Below, piece after piece: positions 1 to 7,739 of a stretch of 64,000 bases of DNA. How positions within the stretch are numbered: position 1 is the first letter of the stretch; the number at the start of each line of letters is the position of its first letter. The stretch lies in the NCBI GenBank assembly GCA_025175895.1, contig CM045996.1:110907179-110971178 (forward strand), read 5' to 3'. This stretch comes from Wurfbainia villosa (Eukaryota > Streptophyta > Magnoliopsida > Zingiberales > Zingiberaceae). The position numbers and the translations under genes were made by a program. A model generated the notes under the pieces. It was not told where the DNA came from, ran no database searches, and was given only the letters and a program-made list of their open reading frames with translations.

Positions 1-157
1 TAGCAGCCAGTGCGCTGTGAACCAAGTAAAATTACTTGTGCCTTTGATTGTGTGTTTTCTTTTACTTTCTGCTACACACTTTGATTTTAACTACGAGAAA
101 AGAAAAGTTTTCCGAACGTTATTCACCCCCCCCCTCTAGCATTTTCTCTATCCTACA
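1..157 (+). repeat. Y 5' LTR, 3' portion
   Basis: Matches 3979-4134 closely, including the AAGTAAAATTACTTG palindrome, the run of C after TATTCA near 124-135 and the terminal CCTACA. The LTR ends with CA at 157, just before the primer-binding site. Confidence 0.85.
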
Positions 158-159
158 TT

Positions 160-171
160 TGGAATCAGAGC
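160..171 (+). other. Y primer-binding site (initiator tRNA-Met type)
   Basis: TGGAATCAGAGC differs at one base from TGGTATCAGAGC, the usual plant site complementary to the 3' end of initiator tRNA-Met. It starts two bases after the LTR. Confidence 0.8.
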
Positions 172-279
172 GGGAGCGCTCAGATTCGGTACAACCACCT
201 GTCGAGAATTCTTTTCTTTTGTTTATTTTATTTTAATTATCTCCCACACTACTAATCCAAGACCAAGTCTTGGGAGTTT

Positions 280-1421
280 GTGTTTTTGTTTTTAAATGCA
301 AGTATTGGAAGATCGTTGGCCGAGCTAACCATGGAAGAGCATCCCACAAGGCCTAAAGGTAGCAATGTGAATTTAACCTTTAAATTGCATATTATTTGTT
401 TTAAGTATAGGGAGAGTGGACACTATAAAAATAAGTGTCCTACTCGTAAGACTCGGATGGCACAACCGGCGACAAAGGAGGCACTAATGCCAAAAGTCTG
501 GAGGAATAAGGAACACATCATGTTTTTAGTTTAAATAATAATATTTAATTAATCAATATTTAATCAAATTAATAAAAATTAATTAATTCATATTTAATTA
601 GTTTAAATAATAATATTATTATTGAAGAAAATGACCAAATTAATCTTACCTTTGATAAAATTAATCAATATCTTAATCAAATTTTTAGTTTAATCAAGAA
701 AGGTCTAGATCTAATCAAGAATAAAACCAACCTTGGACTTAATCAGAATATTCAAAGCCTTGATCAGAATAATCAAAACTTAGGACAAAATTATCAAACA
801 CTAGATTTAATTAATCAAGGTAATTTCGAATTAAAAAATTCTGTTTTGAAAAAATCAACCATAAAAAATTTGAAATTAAATTTAAAAAATTCCAAATCTA
901 ATCTGTAAAATTCTAATAATCTTATCTTGAAAATTTTTAATAATTCTACTTTGAAAAATTATAATAATCGTATCTTGAAAAATTATAATAATTCTATGTT
1001 GAAAAATTCTAATAATCTTATCTTGAAAAAATTTAATAATTCTAATAATTCTATTTTGAAAAATTCTAATAATCCTATCTTGAAAAGTTCTAATAATTAT
1101 ATTTTGAAAAATTCTAATAATTATATTAAATGTATTTTAAATAATTTAAAATCTAACTTAATTAAGGATTGAATATTAAATAATCAAACTCATAAAATTA
1201 GTTATAATAAAGTATCATTTGATTATACACAAATTAATAATTTTGTAATTAAACCTTCAACTTTTAAAAATTCAACTAATAAATATATAGACTTGGGTCA
1301 CAAGTCTAAGTTAACCAAAAATCAAGACTCTAAAATTTATAAACCTAATTATCATAGAGTACCTTATAACTATGGAACAAATAAAAGTCTACCCAAGAAA
1401 CCAATCACTCCTTCGAATTGA
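280..1421 (+). pseudogene. Y gag-like remnant
   Basis: This is a broken gag-like gene. A single zinc knuckle is readable near 397-441 (CFKYRESGHYKNKCP), with the second cysteine replaced by Tyr. It is followed by an Asn/Leu-rich coiled-coil-like stretch (630-1170) and then LGHKSK...HRVPYNYGT (about 1290-1380), which matches the segment after the coiled coil in the X gag proteins. The N-terminal copia-type gag domain found in X is absent, so it was lost by deletion. Stop codons occur inside (near 907 and 1169). The sequence is very AT-rich compared with X gag. The frame ends at TGA 1419-1421 with no protease or pol after it. It would have acted as a nucleocapsid-like RNA-binding protein when intact. 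This is inference from the knuckle and family. Confidence 0.7.
905..1130 (+). repeat. tandem 21-bp-type repeat encoding ILKNSNN heptads
   Basis: Units such as TTGAAAAATTCTAATAAT follow each other about ten times with small changes, encoding a seven-residue period (ILKNSNN, ILKNYNN, ILKKFNN). It lies in the coiled-coil part of the Y gag remnant and probably grew by slippage. Confidence 0.8.
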
Positions 1422-2008
1422 TTGAATACGACATGCTCATGATACATATCATTTTAATTAATTATCATGCTTAATTTTGTCATGTCATACATACTAGTCT
1501 CAAATCAACTCTCATAGAATAGTTAGATAGGAAATGATTAATTAATCTTGACAACATAGTATTAGGATGCGGTGAGATGATAGTACGTTAGAGAAATAAA
1601 GTCTCGTGTATCTAGGTTAGATGAGTATCTAACTTAGTGCACTTGGCTAAGTGGAACTAGCTGAAGCTATTTCACCTCATCCTAAACTAGTTAGACTAGG
1701 GCGTAACCCTAAAATGAATTAAGTGTACAATTTCTTAAGTTGGCTTTGTCTAAGGAAGTGATCGTTGTTCCGATCAAAGAAGGTCTCTATGCCTCGCCAT
1801 GACCTGGAAACCCTCTTTTGAAATGATCACTTAACTAACTAAAGGTTAAATCTGAATCTAACCCAAGGTTAATTAATTTCTAAGACATTAAACTTAACTA
1901 AGTAAAATTAAATTCATCTCACAATGCCTATAAGGATAACTTGGTTGATCATGTAGAATGGGTGAGATATTAAGGACAATAAATTGTAAATAGTTTTGAA
2001 AATGATTT

Positions 2009-2010
<2 letters not shown>

Positions 2011-2046
<36 letters not shown>
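2011..2046 (+). repeat. (AT)n microsatellite
   Basis: An uninterrupted AT dinucleotide run of about 36 bp. Confidence 0.98.
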
Positions 2047-2048
<2 letters not shown>

Positions 2049-2866
2049 TTAAAACTTTTTTTTGGTTGTCGTGATTGTTGTGTATAGTTATACATAGTGT
2101 TTGAAAAAAAAAACTATGTTTCTTGAAATGATGATTAGTTGACCAATACTAAACTTCTAGATCCTTAGGTCAACTTTAGACACCTAGACCCTCTAGACAC
2201 TTAGGTAAGCCTTCCTTGTGGCCAACAAGAATGTCCTAAGAGTTTGTCAGGTTAAGCGGGAGGTTCTAATTAGATAATCATTATTTTTAGAAGTTGTTAA
2301 AATATTATTTAAAAAACAAAAAAAAAATAAATAAATTTATGCCAAGGGGGAGAGAAGACTTAAATTAGACAAACTTAGTATCTCTAGCTACCTTTAGTTT
2401 GGCATAAAACCTAATAGACATGAGCCTTTAATATCTTGTAAATGTATCTTTCTCAAATTTTATAACAATGTTAAAGGTTAGAAGGTCACATCTTAACCTA
2501 GGATATACATTGTTGGTGCAAGATCTAGAAACCTAAGCTCATAAATATTAAAGGGAGTTGAACATGTTAAGTTAAATTGATTAGAATGTTTTAAAATTCT
2601 ATTTTTGATAAAAGTAAAGGACTCATGCTTGAAAATATTGTTCAAACGTTAACCTTAAAAATGCACCCCTCATAAAATTATTTTTGATATATGATAAAGG
2701 GAGAGAAAGGTTAAAGTTAAGAGGTTAACTATTTTTTCAAAAAGCATTTATTTTTCAAAACTCACCTAGGGTTAAGGGGGAGGTAACCTAAATAAGAAGG
2801 TTTTGAAAAATGTTTGCTTAATGCTTACTGCTTATTTTCTATTAACTTTGAATTGGTTTTCCATAG

Positions 2867-2886
2867 ATCAAAAAGGAGAAGATTAT
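2867..2886 (+). other. Y polypurine tract
   Basis: AAAAAGGAGAAGATTAT directly precedes the 3' LTR start TGATACAG. This is the expected position of the plus-strand primer. Confidence 0.65.
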
Positions 2887-3015
2887 TGATACAGGGGCAC
2901 CAGATAATAGAACCTAGGGTTTTGATAATGGCAAAGATTCAAAGTTAAGCTATTTTGTTATCTTATATGATATGCTAAGTGTGTAGGTATTGTATTAGAC
3001 TTTGCTAAGATCAAC

Positions 3016-3274
3016 GACACCAGGAGAATCTCCAAACGAGAAACCTCGGTGGTAAACGACACCAAGAGAATCTCGGGACGAGAAACCTCGGTGGTCAGGT
3101 AATGCCAGGAGAATCTTGGAAGGAAAAACCTCGATGTCGGGTGACGCCAAGAGAATCTCGGAAGGAGAAACCTCGATTGTCGGGTGATGCCAGAAGAATC
3201 TCGGAAGGAGAAACCTCGGTGGTCAGGTGATGCCAGGAGAATCTCGGAAGGAGAAACCTCGGTGGTCAAGTGAC
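3016..3274 (+). repeat. 43-bp minisatellite, six units, in Y U3
   Basis: Six imperfect units of about 43 bp follow the pattern GCCAGGAGAATCTCGG, AGGAGAAACCTCGG, TGGTCAGGTGA. Each contains a small inverted repeat (GGAGA-A-TCTCC or GAGA-A-TCTC). The open reading frames across it are a by-product of the repeat. Confidence 0.9.
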
Positions 3275-3628
3275 CGAAAGCTAAGCGATAGGTCAGAAGG
3301 ATCAAAGGTAAGCATGGTAAGAACCGTGTGTGAAGAGGACAGGTCGCGTCCTCAATACGAGGACATCCGTAGGCGATGATCCGACTGAGGCTTCTGGAGG
3401 AAGGCCTAAGTCAAGACCGGACAGTCTAGGACTATCACACGGCATGTCATTATACATTTTTTGTACTAACCTTGTGGTGCAGGTGTCAGGTTGGATTCTC
3501 AAGAGTAGTAGTCGACTGGAGGTTTCAGCAGTCGATTGGGGCAGTTGACTGCCAATGGGATCAGTCGACTGATGTGCACGAGAAGGACCAAGTGTCGCTT
3601 CAAGGATAAGATTTGCAGATAAAGTTTT

Positions 3629-3687
3629 ATCTAGATCTGGATCCAGATCTAGATCTGAATGATCTAGGGTTTAGAAATCTATAAAAG
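3629..3687 (+). promoter_or_regulatory. Y LTR core promoter: 26-bp palindrome and TATA box
   Basis: Positions 3629-3654 are a perfect 26-bp palindrome with GGATCC at its centre, flanked by AGATCT on both sides. TATAAAAG follows at 3680-3687. The element's transcript would start about 30 bp further on (inference). Confidence 0.65.
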
Positions 3688-4134
3688 AAGGGGTGGGGCA
3701 CCCTTCATGGTATTAAAAAAAAAGGCTCCCAAGTGCACCTTCAATCCGAAGCTTTCTCTCACATGCGACAATGTCATAATGCCGACCAAGCTCCCAATTC
3801 TTATCTTTTATAGTCGATAAATTTCTTTTAATTGTGTTTATCACTTGCTAAGAGGAGAGGTAGGTTTGTTACTTCTTCCTCTACATCATTATTGTAATCG
3901 TTTGTCTCTTACCTCCAACGAGGAAGAGATATTTAGCGTTTGCCCTTCGGAAGCGATCAAGAATCGCAGGGGCCTTAGATTAGCAGCTAGTGGGTTGTGA
4001 ACCAAGTAAAATTACTTGTGCCTTTGATTGTGTGTTTTCTTTTACCTTCCGCTGCAAACTTTGGTTTTAACTATGAGAAAAGAAAAGTTTTATGAACGCT
4101 ATTCACCCCCCCCCAGCGTTTTCTCGATCCTACA

Positions 4135-4324
4135 TTTGTGAGATGTGGGTTTAGGTTCTTAGGGTTTCATGCATTTTTCTAGGCAAAACTATTTAATTCT
4201 CTTATACTTGGGACTTCAAATCATGTCATTGCCCTTAAATTGATTTTAATTATCCTAAATGCATGAATGATGATCATGACATAAGAATGTGTGTGATTTA
4301 AAAATATTTGCCAATAATCATGAT
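4135..4324 (-). repeat. X1 3' internal region, distal piece
   Basis: Aligns by eye with the X4 region around 43270-43450 (GTGAGATGTGGGTTT, GGGTTTCATGCAT, ACTTCAAATCATGTCAT). It ends with ATGAT at 4320-4324, the left TSD copy of X2. Confidence 0.8.
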
Positions 4325-4565
4325 TGTTGGTGCAATCGGCCCAGGTCACGATTGACCAGACTCGAGTTTGACTCGAGTGATGTTTTGATGTTTGACAAAG
4401 GGATTTGACAAAGTGGTTTGGCATTGATGTTTGACATTAATGTCGGTTAATATGTTGGGGAGATTGTTGGAGCAATCGACCCGGGTCATGTTTGATCGGA
4501 CTCGAGTTTGACTCGAGGAAGACCTTGATGGTTGACTGGGGTTGACCATGTGATTATGAGAAAGT

Positions 4566-4950
4566 CCAAGCATGGGTCTTGGCAAGGTAAAGTCCAAGTC
4601 ATGGGTACTTGGCATGGAAAGTCCAAGTGGGACACTTGGCATTTGGTAAAGTCCAAGTCTTGAGTACTTGGCATGAAAAGTCCAAGTGGGACACTTGGCG
4701 CATGGAAAGTCCAAGTCATGGGTACTTGGCATTTGGGAAAGTCCAAGTCTTGAGTACTTGGCATGAGAAGTCCAAGCATGGGTCTTGGCAAATGGAAAGT
4801 CCAAGCATGGGTCTTGGCATGGAAAGTCCAACATGGGTTGGCAAGGGAAAGTCCAAGCTTGAGTCTTGGCATTTAGAAGTCCAAGGGGATTGATTTTGGC
4901 AGCGTAAAGTCCAAGCGGAGTCTTGGCAGCGTAAGTCCAATGTGCCTTGG
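4566..4950 (+). repeat. array of 14 small inverted repeats in X2 5' U3
   Basis: Fourteen units of about 26-33 bp. Each has an inverted repeat CCAAG(loop)CTTGG followed by a spacer such as CATGGAAAGT. Arms vary together: CCAAGTG-GGA-CACTTGG, CCAAGT...ACTTGG, CCAAG...CTTGG and CCAAC...GTTGG. The exceptions are the twelfth unit (CCAA...TTGG with a possible G-T pair) and the last (CCAA...TTGG only). Open reading frames on both strands here are artefacts of the repeat. Confidence 0.9.
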
Positions 4951-5247
4951 CGGTGTAGACACCGTTAGCATGACATAGCCGAGGGAAGCACCTGGAGGCT
5001 AGCGCGATGGATGAACAAGTCATGGATGACTTGGAGGGATCCGAGAGGCGTGAGGCTGATGGAGGTGGCTAGAAGGCTTAGGTATAGGCTAAGGGTGGTC
5101 TAGCAAGTATGGGGGCACCATACTTGGGTTAAAACCTTATCTTTGCCGGTCGAATTCGTCGATCGTCTTGCTAGTTCATTGCAAGCCGAGAATGCGTAAG
5201 GCCATGGCGGCGATCGACTACGATTGTGGCGATCGTATCAATGTTGG

Positions 5248-5388
5248 CAGTCGACTGCTAAGAGATCCGTTGGAGTTTTTCCAGCATGGATCGAGCCGTT
5301 GTATCACGACAACAGTGGCATCAGTCGACTAGTGACTTATGGCAGTCGACTAATGGGCGGAAATCCAGGTCGCACGCAAGGATAAAAG
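5248..5388 (+). promoter_or_regulatory. X2 5' LTR promoter region: CAGTCGACTG palindromes, inverted repeat, TATA-like box
   Basis: CAGTCGACTG or near copies lie at about 5249, 5324 and 5343. GTTGTATCACGACAAC near 5292 is a slightly decayed form of an inverted repeat that is perfect in the 3' LTR (10657-10672). GATAAAAGGA at 5381-5390 is the likely TATA box. Everything upstream is therefore U3, present at the 3' end of the element's RNA. Confidence 0.6.
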
Positions 5389-5880
5389 GAGCTCGACGGG
5401 AGGGTTCTTGCAATCGATTTTCTTGGACGTTTTGAAGCGATTTGCTGCTGCAAATCAGGGCTTTCAAGTGCTAGTCCAAGGCAATCAACAAGCAAGCTTC
5501 TAAAGAGTTTTTGTAAAGTGTTCTTTACTTCTCTTGTTGTATTTCTTCTTATATTTTCTTGTTGTATTTAGATTATTGTTGTAATCTTATTGTAAGAGGT
5601 TTCTCCACCTTCGACTTGTGTCGAGAAGGAGTATTTGTGATTAGTGAGTGCGTGTGCATCACTAGGGCTCTTTAGATCTCGATCCGTGGAGTAGGAACCG
5701 TTCGATTCCGAACCACGTTATATCGTGCGTGTTGTGATTGTATCTTGTGTTTGTATTTGTTATTGTTTATTCTGCTGCGTACTAACAAGATTGTAGACAA
5801 GAAACGCGAACGATTTCCATCTACATACGAATTCAACGCTATTCACCCCCCCCCTCTAGCGGCGTCAAATCTCCAACAAG

Positions 5881-5892
5881 TGGTATCAGAGC
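5881..5892 (+). other. X2 primer-binding site (initiator tRNA-Met)
   Basis: TGGTATCAGAGC is a perfect match to the common plant initiator tRNA-Met site, two bases after the LTR end. Confidence 0.95.
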
Positions 5893-5951
5893 CCGGGGCT
5901 CTTCTACGGACTAATCGCCGGGAGCTAGGACAAAGAAGCTAGAGGGTGAAG

Positions 5952-7739
5952 ATGGAAGATCAATTAGGTTGGGACATCAACACACCGGTGCCCTACACCC
6001 TATACGGACGAGAAGGATTCAATTCTTGGAAGGGAAGAATTGAGGATTTTATTATGATGAGAGACTTTGAGGAATGGTCCATTTTGATGGATGGATTTGA
6101 ATATCCAAGAGGACCAAGAGGTGGATTCCTCAAAAAGAAAAGATGGACCGAAGAGCAAGTTCAAGCATCCGAGAAAAATGATAAGGTGATAAAATTTTTA
6201 ATTGATTTAATGCCTAACAATATCTTGTGTATGTTAGGTAATTATGTAGATGCTAAAGAGTTATGGAGCCAAGTGGCAAAGCTCCATGAAAACTCATCAT
6301 CGGTCCAAGAAGAAGAAGAAAAGTGCTCACCCTCTCAAGCTCAAGAAAGTTCACCATCAATTCAAGAAGATAAGGAGGGTGAAGAAGAGAGATCATCCTC
6401 ACAAGGAAGTGAGGATTCGGAGGTTGATAGGGAATCAACATCCGGATCGGAAGAGGTGGAGGAAGTGGAAGAAGCATCCACTTCTAGGATTGAGGAGGAG
6501 ATTAGGGCATCCTCGATACCGGAGCAATAAGAAGAACCATCTACATCCGGTAGAGAGGAAGAGCAAGCTCAAGAATCCACTCCGACCACCACAACCACCC
6601 TAGGTAACTCAAGCATGTCAATTAATAATAAAATGAATATTATATGCTTTGAGTGTAGGGAGAAAGGACACTACAAGAGTAAGTGTCCTAAACGGGTTAA
6701 GAAGACTCCACCCGTGCCAAAAGTCAAGGAGACCGGTGCCTCAATGAAAAAGAGCAAGGAGCAAGTGATTTGCTTCAAATGCCGACTACCGGGTCATTAC
6801 CGGAGTCAATGCCCGAAGGGGGAGAAGAAGGGGCAAAGGGGAGCATCACAAGTAGGGGGAGCTACTAAGGCTAACCCTAAGGTATATCAAGTTAATAATG
6901 CTCTTTCTTTAGTTAATAGACAAAAGCATGCTAGAAATTTCAATTCCCTAGCAATTTGCCATGAAAAGCATGCTAATAGAAATAAATACTTTTGTTTAGG
7001 AGCTAAAAATATTCACTTAAATAATAGGGAGAAATTTGGGACTAATGTCCCTAAAATCAACTTATCTAAGGACAAATCTAGGTTAAATAACTCAAGATCA
7101 ATTTTACCTAGGGAGACAATTAGAAAGGTGCAAGAGCACCTAGGTCTAAACCCTAAATGGACTAGGCATATGCCTAGGAAGTCCAATGCCCAAGATTTAA
7201 ATCAAAATTATAAAATTGGACAATTAGAAAATGAAAATCAAGCCTTGAGGTCAAGGCTTGAAAAACTAGAAAAGACCCTTAGGAATATACAAAATCAATT
7301 TAAAGGGTCTAATGGTCAAAGTCAAAGGTCCAAAAGTCAAAGTCAACACCAAGGACCTAAGAGTCAAAAGTCAACCAAGGGCAAGCAAGGTTTGGGTCAC
7401 AAACCTAAGCCTAAGGTAGCTTACCATAGTGTTCCATTTGACTATGGAACACAAACTAGGTCTAGGAAGACCAAGGTCAATAGGGAGGTTATCCCTAGAG
7501 TTGACCAAAGGGTGTGCCTAGTGGCTAGGGTTTCAAGGAAACCTAGGGTGGCCACTAAGAAGGTTGCAAGGGGAGTTACCCCTAGAGTCAACCTAGGTAA
7601 GACCCAAATGACCAAGGCTAACAAGCCAAGGAGGGTCATTAGGAAGGTATCTAGGGAGGTTATCCCTAAGGAATACCTAATTAACCCTAGGAGCTCAAAT
7701 CGGTTTTGGGTTCCTAAGAGCGTGATTGATTCATGCTAG
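5952..7739 (+). CDS. X2 gag-like zinc-knuckle protein, one in-frame stop
   Basis: One frame of about 595 codons runs from ATG 5952 (MEDQLGWDIN) to TAG 7737-7739, broken by a single TAA at 6528-6530. CAA in the related X3 suggests a C-to-T change there. Residues 1-115 resemble the copia gag N-terminal domain of UBN2 type (W-K-x-R/K-I-E-D-F, then A-K-E-L-W near the end). An acidic Ser/Glu-rich linker follows. Two CCHC knuckles come next, CFECREKGHYKSKCP and CFKCRLPGHYRSQCP. After these are a Leu/Glu coiled coil (QLENENQALRSRLEKLEKTL), a Ser/Gln-rich stretch and a basic tail with repeated (R)EVIPRVD / GVTPRVN units, ending FWVPKSVIDSC. The expected role is RNA binding and particle assembly (family knowledge). 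The stop falls at the same place as in X3 and X4, and no pol follows. Listed as CDS because only one stop interrupts it. Confidence 0.8.

Larger units (their letters stand above)
1422..2886 (+). other. Y gene-free 3' internal region
   Basis: No coding frame is supported. The stretch holds an AT microsatellite, several purine-rich GGGAG tracts (near 2345, 2555, 2698 and 2775) and TGTTGGTGCA at 2511-2520. That last string also occurs in the 3' internal regions of X2, X3 and X4, although Y's own LTR does not begin with it. Confidence 0.6.
1..4134 (+). mobile_element. LTR retrotransposon Y, gag-only, 5' end outside window
   Basis: The last part of a 5' LTR (1-157) recurs at the end of a complete LTR at 2887-4134. 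Between them lie a primer-binding site, a gag remnant, a long gene-free stretch and a polypurine tract, in plus-strand order. No protease, integrase or RT remnant is seen, so the element is non-autonomous. The knuckle, the motif LGHKSK and the HRVPYNYGT segment of its gag match the X elements, so Y and X are related lineages. Its right end lies against X1 sequence at 4135. The TSD cannot be tested because the left end is off-window. Confidence 0.85.
2887..4134 (+). repeat. Y 3' LTR (1248 bp)
   Basis: Starts TGATACAG after the polypurine tract and ends CCTACA at the position matching the 5' LTR end. It carries a minisatellite (3016-3274), AGTCGACTG-like palindromes (3510-3570), a 26-bp palindrome, a TATA box and the C-tract near the 3' end that X LTRs share. 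Confidence 0.85.
4325..5878 (+). repeat. X2 5' LTR (1554 bp)
   Basis: Begins TGTTGGTGC and ends CTCCAACA. In order it holds the CCAAG...CTTGG array, CAGTCGACTG palindromes, a TATA-like box, a leader with CTTGTTGTATTT repeats, and the C-tract TATTCACCCCC shortly before the end. Confidence 0.92.

Noticed and set aside
3302..3548. Small open frames on both strands at the end of the Y minisatellite
   Set aside because: They sit in U3 with no recognisable motif and overlap a repeat.
4566..4950. Regularly spaced repeats resembling a CRISPR array
   Set aside because: Units vary in length and sequence, the 'spacers' are near-identical to each other, no cas genes exist, and the context is a plant LTR.
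4346..5023. Long open frames on both strands (up to 225 codons), and similar ones at 9658-10364, 15322-15902, 29964-30580, 41428-42056, 46670-47376 and 54277-54860
   Set aside because: They are translations of the LTR inverted-repeat arrays. They open in several frames on both strands and change frame between copies.
7442..7639. Hydrophobic open frame opposite the X gag tail, also at 11733-11990 and 44028-44225 (MTLLGLLALVIWVLPRLTLG), resembling a membrane protein
   Set aside because: It is the exact antisense of the Lys/Arg/Val-rich gag tail. Conservation follows from the gag frame, so I do not propose an envelope or antisense protein.
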